Positions 52,821 through 62,496 of a stretch of DNA of 64,000 bases are shown here, piece by piece. The DNA comes from Thalassotalea fonticola (GTDB lineage: Bacteria > Pseudomonadota > Gammaproteobacteria > Enterobacterales > Alteromonadaceae). A program made the translations under genes and the position numbers. The DNA is taken from assembly GCF_032911225.1 (NCBI RefSeq), contig NZ_CP136600.1, forward strand, positions 2,976,001 to 3,040,000, given 5' to 3'. The stretch's first letter is position 1, and the number at the start of each line of letters is the position of its first letter. The notes under the pieces are model-generated. The model did not search any database. It was not told the origin of the DNA and worked only from the letters and a program-made list of their open reading frames with translations.

Positions 52821-54434
52821 ATGTCTCAATCAATTATCGAAAATCCTATTCTCAAAGGATTCAATCCTGACCCTTCGATCATTAGGGTAGGTAATGATTA
52901 CTATATCGCAACGTCAACGTTTGAGTGGTTTCCTGGCGTGCAAATATTCCATTCCACCGACTTGGTCAATTGGAAGTTAGTGGCAAGACCATTAAATAGA
53001 GTGTCGCAATTAGACATGCTTGGTAACCCTGATTCTTGTGGTGTCTGGGCACCATGCTTGTCTTATGATGATGGCACTTTTTATCTTGTCTACTCTAATG
53101 CCAGAAGGTACTGGAGCCATTGCAAAGATGTGCATAACTATCTGGTAACCACCAACGACATTCTCGGTGACTGGTCTGAACCAACATATTTAAATAGCAG
53201 TGGTTTCGATCCTTCATTGTTTCATGACAGTAATGGCAATAAATGGTTAGTTAATTTACGTTGGGATCATAGACAACGAGAAACAGGTTTAAATCTAGAC
53301 CCGGAAGTTTATTTTGGCGGTATTGTGTTGCAACAGTATTGTCCTGAGAGTAAAGAACTAACCGGTCCGGTAGAAAAAATATTCAGTGGTTCGTCCTTAG
53401 GCCGTACCGAAGGACCTCATCTATACCAGCGTGATGGCTATTATTATTTATTAGTTGCGGAAGGTGGCACCGGTTACGACCATGGCGCGTTATTACTTCG
53501 TTCTGAAAATATTGAAGGACCCTATGAAGCTGATCCGCAAGGGCATTTTTTAACCTCTAAAGACAGTGATTGCACCTTGCAGCGAGCCGGGCATGCGGAC
53601 ATTGTCGAATGTGCTGATGGCAATACCTTTATTGTGCACTTATGCAGTCGCCCGCTTGAAAACAAACGTAGTGTTATGGGACGGGAAACTGCAATACAGC
53701 AAGTAAGCTGGAATAAAGACGGCTGGTTACGATTAGTATCTTCAGATGTCACGCCAGAAGAAACGATAGTTTTGCCTGATAATTCGGCTATACCCGAACA
53801 GCTTACCGAACACTTTGATGATTTTGACAGCACAGCGCTATCGATAGACTTTCAAACACTAAGAATTCCTCTCGATGAATCTAGCTTGAGTCTTATTGAG
53901 CGACCAGGTTATTTACGCTTAAAAGGCAGAGAGTCTCTGGGTAGCTCTTTTGTGCAAGCTTTAGTTGCCAGAAGACAGCAAGCGTTTCGTTATAGTGCGG
54001 CAACTAAAGTAGATTTTTCTCCAGAAAATTTTCAACAAATGGCTGGGCTAGTCTGCTATTACAACAGCAGTAAATACTATTATTTGCATATTACTCATCA
54101 TGAAGATTTTGGCCGGGTAATTGAAGTAACAGGTTGTATCGGAGATAACGCCGCTGAATATTTTACTTCGGCACCAATAAACATACCCGATCACGGTGAG
54201 ATATATTTAAACGCTGAAGTCGACCATGGCAAATTAGTCTTCTTCTACGGGACCTCTAAAGATAACTGGCAAAGAATTTATATTGACCTAGATTACAGTA
54301 TTCTTGCTGATGAAACAGGTAATGGTGGTGAGCACGCCAACTTTACCGGCACATTTGTAGGCTTGTGTTGTCAAGACTTATCAGGCAAGAGACACGCCGC
54401 AGATTTTGATTCCTTTTTATATGTAGAGCGTTAA
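52821..54434 (+). CDS. GH43 beta-xylosidase
   Basis: This 537-residue protein has no signal peptide and should be cytoplasmic. The N-terminal five-bladed propeller contains NPILKGFNPDPSIIRVGNDY (catalytic base Asp), GFDPSLFHDSNG and RTEGPHLYQRDGYY (catalytic acid Glu). The C-terminal 200 residues form the beta-sandwich seen in XynB-type xylosidases. It would cut imported xylo-oligosaccharides to xylose, the substrate of the next gene. AAGGA is the Shine-Dalgarno. Confidence 0.93.
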   Translation: MSQSIIENPILKGFNPDPSIIRVGNDYYIATSTFEWFPGVQIFHSTDLVNWKLVARPLNRVSQLDMLGNPDSCGVWAPCLSYDDGTFYLVYSNARRYWSHCKDVHNYLVTTNDILGDWSEPTYLNSSGFDPSLFHDSNGNKWLVNLRWDHRQRETGLNLDPEVYFGGIVLQQYCPESKELTGPVEKIFSGSSLGRTEGPHLYQRDGYYYLLVAEGGTGYDHGALLLRSENIEGPYEADPQGHFLTSKDSDCTLQRAGHADIVECADGNTFIVHLCSRPLENKRSVMGRETAIQQVSWNKDGWLRLVSSDVTPEETIVLPDNSAIPEQLTEHFDDFDSTALSIDFQTLRIPLDESSLSLIERPGYLRLKGRESLGSSFVQALVARRQQAFRYSAATKVDFSPENFQQMAGLVCYYNSSKYYYLHITHHEDFGRVIEVTGCIGDNAAEYFTSAPINIPDHGEIYLNAEVDHGKLVFFYGTSKDNWQRIYIDLDYSILADETGNGGEHANFTGTFVGLCCQDLSGKRHAADFDSFLYVER

Positions 54435-54552
54435 CCACTTTATCAATGTAGGGAGCTATCGAAACTTCCTGCCTCGACGTTGCTCATGCTTAATGATAGT
54501 GAGCAACTAATCAAATTATTCTAGCAATAAAATTATTTAAATGGAGAACCAA

Positions 54553-55872
54553 ATGAGCGAGCAATTTTTCAACAACGTCAATAAAATTCAATTTGAAGGC
54601 GAAAATAGCACAAACCCACTAGCCTTTAGATATTACGATGAAAATCAAGTCGTACTTGGTAAAACGATGAAAGAACATTTACGTTTTGCTGCCTGTTATT
54701 GGCATAACTTCTGCTGGAAAGGCTCTGATATTTTTGGTGCTGGGACCTTTGATTTGCCTTGGATTCAACCGACAGGAAACCAACTACAATTAGCCGAACA
54801 AAAAGCTAAAGTTGCTTTCGAATTTTTCGAAAAACTCACCACGCCATATTTTTGTTTCCATGATACAGATATTGCCCCAGAAGGTAGAACACTAAAAGAA
54901 AGTCATGCAAACGTAAATCACATCACTGAGATTTTCCAAGGCGAAATGCAACGCACCGGCGTTAAATTATTATGGGGTACTGCTAACTTATTCTCTAACC
55001 CGCGTTTTTGTGCCGGTGGTTCAACTAACCCAGATCCTGAATTATTTGCCTATGCTGCGGCACAAGTTAAACACGCCCTAGAAGTTACTCACCGCTTAGG
55101 CGGAGAGAATTATGTAATGTGGGGTGGTCGAGAAGGCTACGATACGTTACTAAATACCGATCTAAAACAAGAAAGTGAACAATATGCCCGCTTTTTAAAA
55201 ATGGTTATTGAACACAAGCATAAAATTGGTTTTAAAGGGACTTTACTCATTGAACCTAAGCCACAGGAACCAACTAAGCATCAATACGATTATGATACGG
55301 CGACGGTAGCAGGTTTCTTACATGAGCATGGCCTGCAAGATGAAGTTAAAGTGAATATCGAGGCAAATCACGCTACATTAGCGGGCCATAGTTTTCATCA
55401 TGAAATAGCTACCGCCTGTGCTAAGGGTGTTATGGGCAGTGTCGATGCAAACCGCGGTGATATGCAAAATGGCTGGGATACAGATCAATTCCCTAATGAT
55501 GTAGCAGAGTGCACGTTAGTTATGTACGAAATTCTTAAAGCCGGCGGCTTAACTACCGGTGGTTTTAATTTCGATACTAAGTTACGTCGTCAATCATGTG
55601 CTCGTGATGACTTATTTATTGGTCATATTGGCGGCATGGATACCATGGCTAAATCATTATTAAATGCGGCGAAGTTAATAGAAGATGCGCCATTATCTAA
55701 TTTTGTCGAGCAACGCTATGCCGGTTGGAAAAATGAATTAGGGCAAAGCATTCTTAACGGTACTGCAAATTTAGACAGTTTGTCGCAACTTGTGCTTGAG
55801 CAAGATATAAATCCAAAACAAGTGTCTGGCCGACAAGAACTGTTAGAAAACATCGTAAATCGTTATGTTTAA
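54553..55872 (+). CDS. xylA: Xylose isomerase
   Basis: The start at 54553 is chosen because GGAG lies 6-7 bases before it; the ATG at 54541 would include this signal. The 439-residue protein is a class II xylose isomerase. It has [13 protein letters not shown] (active-site His and Asp), [29 protein letters not shown] and [18 protein letters not shown] for the two metal sites. It makes D-xylulose for xylB. The transaldolase gene begins 10 bases after its stop. Confidence 0.97.
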   Translation: MSEQFFNNVNKIQFEGENSTNPLAFRYYDENQVVLGKTMKEHLRFAACYWHNFCWKGSDIFGAGTFDLPWIQPTGNQLQLAEQKAKVAFEFFEKLTTPYFCFHDTDIAPEGRTLKESHANVNHITEIFQGEMQRTGVKLLWGTANLFSNPRFCAGGSTNPDPELFAYAAAQVKHALEVTHRLGGENYVMWGGREGYDTLLNTDLKQESEQYARFLKMVIEHKHKIGFKGTLLIEPKPQEPTKHQYDYDTATVAGFLHEHGLQDEVKVNIEANHATLAGHSFHHEIATACAKGVMGSVDANRGDMQNGWDTDQFPNDVAECTLVMYEILKAGGLTTGGFNFDTKLRRQSCARDDLFIGHIGGMDTMAKSLLNAAKLIEDAPLSNFVEQRYAGWKNELGQSILNGTANLDSLSQLVLEQDINPKQVSGRQELLENIVNRYV

Positions 55873-55882
55873 TGAGGTTGGA

Positions 55883-56836
55883 ATGAATTTATTAGAACAA
55901 CTTAAAAAAGTTACCGTTGTCGTTGCCGACAGCGGTGACGTGGATTTGATCAAAAAGTTAAACCCGACGGATGCAACCACCAATCCATCACTAATTTTAC
56001 AAGCGGCCAAATTGCCTCAATATCAACACTTAATTGCTGATGCTATTGAAAAATCCGATGATGATATTGATGATATTTGCGATCAACTGATCGTTAATTT
56101 TGGCTGTGAAATATTAAAACATATCCCTGGTCGTATTTCTTCAGAGGTAGATGCACGTTTGTCCTTTGATACAGTGGCCAGTATCAATAAAGGTCGCAAG
56201 CTAATTAGTTTATACGAAAAGGCAGGGATAGATAAAAGTAGAGTACTGATAAAACTCGCTTCAACCTGGCAAGGAATTAAAGCTGCTGAACAACTCGAAA
56301 AAGAAGGGATTGCTTGTAATTTGACCCTTTTATTTTCAATGGCCCAGGCCATCGCCTGTGCCGAAGCTAAAGTTACCTTAATATCTCCATTTGTCGGTCG
56401 TATTTTAGACTGGTACAAAAAAAATGAAGGTAAAGATTACACTGGCTCTGATGATCCAGGGGTGATGTCAGTTACCCGTATTTATAACTATTACAAAACA
56501 TATGGTTATGAAACCGTAGTAATGGGCGCCAGCTTTAGAAATACCAATGAAATTATCGAATTAGCCGGTTGTGATTTACTGACTATTTCTCCCAACTTAC
56601 TTAACGAACTGCAAGATACAAAAGGGCTACTTGAAACAAAACTATCGCCAAAGAATGTTGTTACTAAAGATGTGAATGACCTCATTTCATTAAATGAATG
56701 TACTTTTACTTGGCAACATAATGAAGATGCCATGGCTAGCGAGAAACTATCGGAAGGTATTCGAAATTTTGCCAAAGATCAAAATATTTTAGAGCAGCTC
56801 GTTACTGAACTTGTAAATAGTAAAGCCGTAGCTTAA
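55883..56836 (+). CDS. tal: Transaldolase
   Basis: This 317-residue protein starts at 55883 (GAGG upstream); a further six codons are open before it. It is a TalB-type enzyme with [22 protein letters not shown], the Schiff-base Lys in [12 protein letters not shown], and [12 protein letters not shown]. It moves xylulose 5-phosphate carbon through the non-oxidative pentose phosphate pathway. Its place after xylA points to duplication for pentose use, as the housekeeping copy is elsewhere in most genomes. Confidence 0.95.
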   Translation: MNLLEQLKKVTVVVADSGDVDLIKKLNPTDATTNPSLILQAAKLPQYQHLIADAIEKSDDDIDDICDQLIVNFGCEILKHIPGRISSEVDARLSFDTVASINKGRKLISLYEKAGIDKSRVLIKLASTWQGIKAAEQLEKEGIACNLTLLFSMAQAIACAEAKVTLISPFVGRILDWYKKNEGKDYTGSDDPGVMSVTRIYNYYKTYGYETVVMGASFRNTNEIIELAGCDLLTISPNLLNELQDTKGLLETKLSPKNVVTKDVNDLISLNECTFTWQHNEDAMASEKLSEGIRNFAKDQNILEQLVTELVNSKAVA

Positions 56837-57654
56837 TCGCTTTTACATGAAATAAACCCTTTCAATAATCGCCCTACCCTGGGCGATGCATTCAAGCAAT
56901 ACATAATCTGAGTTTGTGAGAATTTACAAATTTAATGAATTACATTATCAAGACTGACAACTAAGTTCTCTAAGCAGAAGGTTTAGGTTATTGATATTCA
57001 GGCACCGCACAAAAGCTGAATACTGATTTCTGAAGAAAACTATAGGAAAACTCAAAAGCAGACGTTTGAAACTTTTAAATTCCGGCTTTTCAGTTATTCG
57101 ATTCGGTTCTAAAAAGGAAGGCAAAATGACAAGCTCGATCCGTCAGGTCAGTGCCAATAGCGGTAGTAGAAGAACCTTGATTTCAAAGTTTCAACGGTCT
57201 GCTTAGGAGAAGTGATTTGTTTGCTTCCTAAAGCTCCGAATCGGTATTTGTTAGGAGCCTTAGTATCCGTAGCACAAACCTTCAGCTTTGTGGCAGCACT
57301 CGCCCATTAGCCATTGAATTTATTACTTAGCATTTTATGTGGTGATTAAACAGTCTATTCGGTTCGCAAATAGGAAGCTAGCTTAAAAACATTTGTGATA
57401 TATTTTCTAATGAATTAGACAACTATTAAATCCCGCTTATTCGGGCGATGGTTTCCGCTTAAAATATAAAAACGGTTTCCTCAAGATACGAATCCAGAAG
57501 TTGATGACAAATAACGGATCTCGATAGACTTAATTCCAACAGGCAGTGTTGTTGATTAAGGTCAAATAAAGTCTATAAAATACATCTATTCATATTCAAT
57601 AGAGCAAGATCAGTAGTAAGATAATAGCCCTCATTTCAAAACTAAGTTATTACC
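56837..57654. other. Stretch of 818 bases without a recognisable gene
   Basis: No frame in this stretch gives a protein-like sequence, and I see no RNA gene. The base composition is somewhat less AT-biased in the middle (57100-57330). It might be a decayed gene or a regulatory region; I cannot tell. Confidence 0.5.
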
Positions 57655-58221
57655 ATGATAGTTGATCTAAATAGCCGTTACGGCTTAAATCCCGCGCATA
57701 GTGAAGTGGTAGAGGCATGCAAAATAATTAAGCCGTGCGATACTTTAGATATGGGGTGTTCGAATGGGCGTAATGCTGTGTATCTCGGCCAACTCGGATT
57801 TAACGTTACCGCCATAGATACTAATCCCAGTGCCATTGATATGCTACAAAGTATTAGTATTGAAGAGAAGATGAATAATATTAAGACTCATGTGTACGAC
57901 ATTAACAATGCGAGCCTTAGTGACGACTATGGTTTTATTTCCTGTACTGTAACCTTAATGTTTATCGACCCACCTCGTGTTGATGCTATTATTGCTGATA
58001 TGCATAAGCGTACTCTGCCCGGTGGTTATAACCTAATTGTATGTGCCATGAGCACTGAAGAACACCCATGCCCAGTTCGCTTCCCATTTACCCTAGAAGC
58101 GGGGCAGTTGCGTGAGGCTTACGAGGGGTGGGAGCTGATTAAATACAATGAAGATGTAGGTACTATGCACAATGGCGCTAAATTGCAGTTTGCGACCATG
58201 TTGGCGCGAAAACCTGGCTAA
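57655..58221 (+). CDS. tehB: TehB-like SAM-dependent methyltransferase
   Basis: This 188-residue protein has the SAM-binding motif TLDMGCSNGRNAVYLGQLGF and AIDTNPSAIDML, then YGFISCTVTLMFIDP and LPGGYNLIVCAM. It is close in length to E. coli TehB (197), which methylates tellurite and related oxyanions. It is monocistronic, with no TehA transporter gene beside it. Confidence 0.88.
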   Translation: MIVDLNSRYGLNPAHSEVVEACKIIKPCDTLDMGCSNGRNAVYLGQLGFNVTAIDTNPSAIDMLQSISIEEKMNNIKTHVYDINNASLSDDYGFISCTVTLMFIDPPRVDAIIADMHKRTLPGGYNLIVCAMSTEEHPCPVRFPFTLEAGQLREAYEGWELIKYNEDVGTMHNGAKLQFATMLARKPG

Positions 58222-58446
58222 AACAAGTAAGACATCCATTGTTACAGTCTTTTCAGTAGGTAAATCGATACTGCGTTTCGCTCCACAACGTGTTTCTTTT
58301 TACCTGCGAACGTTATCGGTACAAAACCTAATATGAACCAACCTAATAGCTTTGATGGTTAGTGTCTGCTGTGTGGCAATTACTGATCAAACAAAATGTA
58401 CGATTAAGTCAAAACTAATATTCAGTATTGCCAGACCAAGTATGAG

Positions 58447-58462
58447 CTACTACACATAATAA
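58447..58462. repeat. Flanking direct repeat of the insertion sequence, left copy
   Basis: CTACTACACATAATAA occurs here directly before the left end of the element, and again after its right end. This is the expected structure of a target-site duplication, with an unusually long 16-bp length. Confidence 0.85.
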
Positions 58463-58542
58463 TGTTAACACCAAGCGACTTTGTCGTATCTTAATTACCA
58501 AGCGATTCTGTCGTAATCGCTAATTACCAAGGGAAATTGACG
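58463..58542. repeat. Left terminal inverted repeat with subterminal repeats
   Basis: Three copies of an ACCAAG-x-GA-containing motif lie in about 80 bases, two of them with TGTCGTA. The outermost starts the element with TGTTA. Confidence 0.75.
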
Positions 58543-58601
58543 GATCTATTTTATCAGTCTTTCTTAAGTATTCTGTTTTGAATATTTGAGGAACGCAGAG
58601 G

Positions 58602-60125
58602 ATGATCGTGATGGATTCCAAAGCCCAACTCACCGTTGATATTATTGCTAAAGTCGCTGAGCACAAAATGACTATTGTTAATGCGGCCAAGCTCCTCAAC
58701 AAATCTCGAAGAACCATAGAACGTTACCTTCAACAATATCTGAAAGTCGGTATTCAATTTGTTGTTCATCGAAATACTGGCAAAGCGCCTGTGAATAAAA
58801 CGCCGGATTCGCTCAAGCGCCAAGTCCAGGCACTGATCAAAGAGAAATACTTTGATGTGAACCTACTGCATTTAGCCGAGTTGCTTGAGGTTAATGAGCA
58901 TATTTTGGTTAAGCGAGAGACACTACGGTCTTGGGCACACAACATTCATCACGTAAAGCGAGCCAAGCGCAGACGAGCTAAAGCACGTAAAAGACGTGAA
59001 CGTATGGAGTCACCAGGTTTGTTGCTGCAAATGGACGGTAGCCCTCATCGTTGGTTCGGCGATAAAAAGTCTTGCCTGATCGCGATGATTGATGATGCCA
59101 CCAGTGAAGTGCATGCTGAGTTTTTCCCGTCAGAAACCACGGTTGGTTGCCTGAAAGTGATGCGGGACTGTATCGAGTCCAAAGGACTCTTTAAAGCGCT
59201 ATATGTGGATAGAGCGGGTATCTTTGGCGGCCCAAAACGCTGCAACTTCTCACAAATGCAACGGGCTTGTGAAGAGTTAGGGATTGAAATTATCTTTGCT
59301 AATTCACCGCAAGGTAAAGGCCGTGTTGAACGTGCCTTTAATACCTTCCAAGACCGCCTTGTGCCAGAGTTAAGGTTAAACAACATTAAAGACATGGCAA
59401 GTGCTAATGCGTACCTGAAACATGTGTTTATACCACAGTTCTGGCAATCACAGATTCAAGTCAAAGCCAAAGATCGGGCATCGGAGTTTACGCCATTGCC
59501 CACGCACATTAACCTTGATGATATCTGCGTGATTAAAGAGCACCGTAAAATACGAAACGACCATACCTTCAGCTATGGCAACAAGTTGTACTTGATTGAT
59601 TCGCCGCTAAAATATTCCATTGCGAATCAAAAAATCGAAGTTAGAAACACCAGTAAAAAAGGATTTACGGCGTACTTCGCGGCTCGCCGCTTACAGGTAT
59701 CTGAAGTCGTTGAGACCAGCAAGTTCGATACGGAAGAGCTCGAAATCCAAAAGAAACTGGACGTGTTAGCACTGGCTGAAAAATTAGGTAATATCAGTGA
59801 AGCATCGAGATTGAGCGGTGTCTCTCGCGATACGATTTATCGCCATTTAAAGCTAGTGAAAGAAGGTGGTGCCGATGCGCTTAAACGGCAAGAAACACCA
59901 AATCTACGACATAAAAACTGTGTGGATCTTGATGTCGAGAAAACCGTCATAAACTTCTCTCTTGAACATCCACATCTTGGTCAACAAAAGGTCGCTCTAC
60001 AGCTAAATGCTAGATACGGTTTAGATATCAGCCCTAACGGTGTTCGAGGAATATGGCTTCGGGAAAAAATGAATACAACGGCATTGCGTGTTGAAAAGTC
60101 ACTGTCATTACTGAAAACGGCCTAA
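58602..60125 (+). CDS. DDE transposase of the insertion sequence
   Basis: This 507-residue protein (504 if the ATG at 58611, which has AGAGGA before it, is used) has an N-terminal helix-turn-helix (MTIVNAAKLLNKSRRTIERYL) and a basic stretch (KRAKRRRAKARKRRERM). The integrase-fold catalytic residues are Asp in LLLQMDGSPHRW, Asp in LYVDRAGIF and Glu in KGRVERAFNTFQ. A second helix-turn-helix (ISEASRLSGVSRDTIYRHL) lies in the C-terminal part. The gene is intact. Confidence 0.93.
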   Translation: MIVMDSKAQLTVDIIAKVAEHKMTIVNAAKLLNKSRRTIERYLQQYLKVGIQFVVHRNTGKAPVNKTPDSLKRQVQALIKEKYFDVNLLHLAELLEVNEHILVKRETLRSWAHNIHHVKRAKRRRAKARKRRERMESPGLLLQMDGSPHRWFGDKKSCLIAMIDDATSEVHAEFFPSETTVGCLKVMRDCIESKGLFKALYVDRAGIFGGPKRCNFSQMQRACEELGIEIIFANSPQGKGRVERAFNTFQDRLVPELRLNNIKDMASANAYLKHVFIPQFWQSQIQVKAKDRASEFTPLPTHINLDDICVIKEHRKIRNDHTFSYGNKLYLIDSPLKYSIANQKIEVRNTSKKGFTAYFAARRLQVSEVVETSKFDTEELEIQKKLDVLALAEKLGNISEASRLSGVSRDTIYRHLKLVKEGGADALKRQETPNLRHKNCVDLDVEKTVINFSLEHPHLGQQKVALQLNARYGLDISPNGVRGIWLREKMNTTALRVEKSLSLLKTA

Positions 60126-60149
60126 TAACGGCCGTTTTATTGCTGACAT

Positions 60150-60222
60150 GGTGGTGAACTGATAAGGTTGCTACGACAAAGTCGCTCGGTAATTAGTCCG
60201 ACAGTCTCCCTTGGTAATGACA
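60150..60222. repeat. Right terminal inverted repeat with subterminal repeat
   Basis: Reading inward from 60222 it gives TGTCATTACCAAGGGA, then a second ACCGAGCGACTTTGTCGTA about 30 bases in, matching motifs at the left end. Confidence 0.75.
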
Positions 60223-60238
60223 CTACTACACATAATAA
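60223..60238. repeat. Flanking direct repeat of the insertion sequence, right copy
   Basis: An identical copy of CTACTACACATAATAA adjoining the right end of the element. Its last two bases are also the first two of the neighbouring hairpin. Confidence 0.85.
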
Positions 60239-60265
60239 CGGAGCATGCCTATCACATACTCCGTT
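60237..60265 (-). terminator. Hairpin after the GH50-like gene
   Basis: Arms AACGGAG (60237-60243) and CTCCGTT (60259-60265) have a 15-base loop. On the minus strand the sequence after it (ATTATGTG) coincides with the insertion sequence target, so the element landed at the end of a terminator. Confidence 0.6.
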
Positions 60266-60281
60266 CTGGGTTTTAATTGCC

Positions 60282-62465
60282 TTAAAAGCTCATTGGGATG
60301 AACTTAACCATACCTTCAGGGTACTTTTCTACTGGTTCACGTTTCTTAAGTAATACGTCATAGATACCTTGGTTAGCAGCTTTATAACCTTCGATAAAGT
60401 TTGTATAAGGTTTATGAGCCGTTGTTACAAAGCCGTGGTGGAAGTTTTCACCATCAAACCTACCTAGTACAGGGTCATCATTGTAGGCAAAGTAATGTAT
60501 ACCAATGCTATTAGGATGCGCTGCTGCTTTTTCAGCATAGTACTGATAAGCAATAGCTCTTTCTGCTTCTGTTTTCGTCCAACGAGCGCCGTAAGTAGGA
60601 TGCCCACCTTCCATTGAGCCGTGATGAAATTCACCAATAAGAATTGGTTTTCCACCAGACATATCTGCGGCAATATCTAGGCGCATAGTAGGGTCATCAG
60701 TATAGTTGTTCATTGAAAACACATCTAAATATTGACTACCTGCAAAACGCCATTTTTGTTTTAATGCACTAGATGCCCAGCGCATCCCCATATTCAAATG
60801 GTTAGGATCTACTTTCTTCGTGGCTGCAACAGGCACACGGATATACTCTTCAAGCAAAGTTGTTGAGAATGTTTGTAAATCATTTCCTGCCGTTTCAGAT
60901 AACTCTGCAGCGCGTCTAATTGGTTTATTTAAATCACTAAACTGTGCAAATTTGGTATTCCATGCCTGATTAAAGGCTTGAATATCACCCTCGTATTGTT
61001 TAGTTAAAAACTCTATAAGTTTTCTCTTAGAAACAAAGCCATCACCTTTAGAGAGTAGTTCTTCAGCTAAGTTAATAGTTGGAATATATGCCCAACCGGG
61101 CTCATTATTCATGAAATAGCCAATTAAATATGGGTCATCTTTATAGGTTGCTAATTGTTGAGCAAAAGCCTTAGATTTATTCGCATACTCTTCACTGAAA
61201 ACATCTGGGAAGTCTCTAAATATACGCTTGCTGGTTACTGGGAATTTTTCCATAGGCATAACATAAGGTGTTTTACTGCTTCGAGCAAAATCCATATCAG
61301 ACCAATTACCAATAGTATTTACGTTCCATTCAATTAAACGGCGCGCCGTAATATCACTCCATTTCTGGTGCCAGTTTTCACCAAACGCTTTAATTAAATT
61401 GGCCGTACCAAAATCGAATAAGTTAGCGCTAGATAATCCTGTTTCAGAGCGAATATCTGAAATGTAATCAGCCTGAATCCATGCCTTTGAATAAGTAGGG
61501 TCATCTTCACTTGGTAACCATTCATGTAAGCCTTTTATACCATCAATATTACCAGCAACACCTGCGCCAACTATATCAATACCAATACTGTAAAAAGCGT
61601 ATCCTTGCGGATCAACGAGGAACCATCGTTCATCATCAAACTGGGTACGAAAATAACCTGTCGCATCATATTTCTTGGCTTTAATGCCGCCAAAATGACT
61701 TAAGGTATCCGTCTCTCTCTCTGGTACGGCTTTACTTGCTTCGCTTTTTAAATATTGAATCATGGCATCAGCATCAGAAAGCTTGTCTTTAAAATCAACA
61801 ACTGTCCATTGGCCAATTTCATCAACCATTACTTTATCGCCAACCGGATAATCTGGCTCGATATCAGTAAACATGAATTCATCTAAAATAACCGTTTGCT
61901 CTCCACCGTAAAAATTCGTTACTGAAACAGCAAACCTTGCCCATTCATCGAGGTGAACACCACTACCAAAAGCAAAACCTATTAAAGAACCTGGGGTTTT
62001 CGGTGTACCACGACCTTCTGCCAGCAGTGTCAGAGGAATTGCTCGACGAGAAGGCAAATCTGGGAAAATACCATCCGCTATGGTTAAATCAGGTCTTTGT
62101 CCTTGGTTATTTTTGGACCAAAAAAGCATACTAGTACCTAGCGCTTTTTTACCATCACCCTTGCGCATAAAAGACAACCACTTATCTTTACTCAATTGAC
62201 TTAATTTGTCGCTCATTAACATCAAAGTACATGGTTGCGCTGCAATTTTTATTTTAATTTGATTCGCTTTCAAGCGTTCGACTTTACAACCATATGGTTG
62301 AAAATCATCCCAAGTGATATCGTTAATAACAACAGGTTTAACTGCTTTAACTTCTGTTATAACAGCTTTATCATCAACAGCTGTTTGCTGCTTATCAGCA
62401 CAAGCTGAAAGCAATAAACCGCACCCTGCACTGACAAGCAATGCTTTTAACAATGTTTTAGACAT
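60282..62465 (-). CDS. GH50-like (agarase-type) glycoside hydrolase lipoprotein
   Basis: This 727-residue protein has a lipobox (GLLLSACADK) and an N-terminal carbohydrate-binding-like beta domain (about residues 45-240). The C-terminal TIM barrel starts at WFLVDPQGYAFYSIGIDIVG. FMNNEPGWAYI has the probable acid/base Glu and PILIGEFHHGS the probable nucleophile. The layout matches marine GH50 enzymes, many of which are beta-agarases, but activity cannot be assigned from sequence alone. It heads away from a ThuA-like gene 31 bases upstream, so they are probably one transcript. Confidence 0.8.
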   Translation of the reverse strand: MSKTLLKALLVSAGCGLLLSACADKQQTAVDDKAVITEVKAVKPVVINDITWDDFQPYGCKVERLKANQIKIKIAAQPCTLMLMSDKLSQLSKDKWLSFMRKGDGKKALGTSMLFWSKNNQGQRPDLTIADGIFPDLPSRRAIPLTLLAEGRGTPKTPGSLIGFAFGSGVHLDEWARFAVSVTNFYGGEQTVILDEFMFTDIEPDYPVGDKVMVDEIGQWTVVDFKDKLSDADAMIQYLKSEASKAVPERETDTLSHFGGIKAKKYDATGYFRTQFDDERWFLVDPQGYAFYSIGIDIVGAGVAGNIDGIKGLHEWLPSEDDPTYSKAWIQADYISDIRSETGLSSANLFDFGTANLIKAFGENWHQKWSDITARRLIEWNVNTIGNWSDMDFARSSKTPYVMPMEKFPVTSKRIFRDFPDVFSEEYANKSKAFAQQLATYKDDPYLIGYFMNNEPGWAYIPTINLAEELLSKGDGFVSKRKLIEFLTKQYEGDIQAFNQAWNTKFAQFSDLNKPIRRAAELSETAGNDLQTFSTTLLEEYIRVPVAATKKVDPNHLNMGMRWASSALKQKWRFAGSQYLDVFSMNNYTDDPTMRLDIAADMSGGKPILIGEFHHGSMEGGHPTYGARWTKTEAERAIAYQYYAEKAAAHPNSIGIHYFAYNDDPVLGRFDGENFHHGFVTTAHKPYTNFIEGYKAANQGIYDVLLKKREPVEKYPEGMVKFIPMSF

Positions 62466-62496
62466 TTTGAATTTCCTTTTTGGTAAATTTTCATGC

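Larger units (their letters stand above)
58463..60222 (+). mobile_element. Complete insertion sequence, IS1202/ISNCY type (1760 bp)
   Basis: The ends read TGTTAACACCAAGCGACTTT inward from the left and TGTCATTACCAAGGGAGACT inward from the right, imperfect terminal inverted repeats. Each end also holds further copies of an AATTACC-[AG]-AG-x-GA...TGTCG motif, probably transposase-binding sites. One transposase gene fills the interior. The 16-bp flanking repeats are identical, so the insertion is probably recent. No passenger gene is present. Confidence 0.85.

Noticed and set aside
58222..58462. A second mobile element or gene fragment between tehB and the insertion sequence
   Set aside because: No frame or repeat supports it; only the 16-bp target duplication is there.
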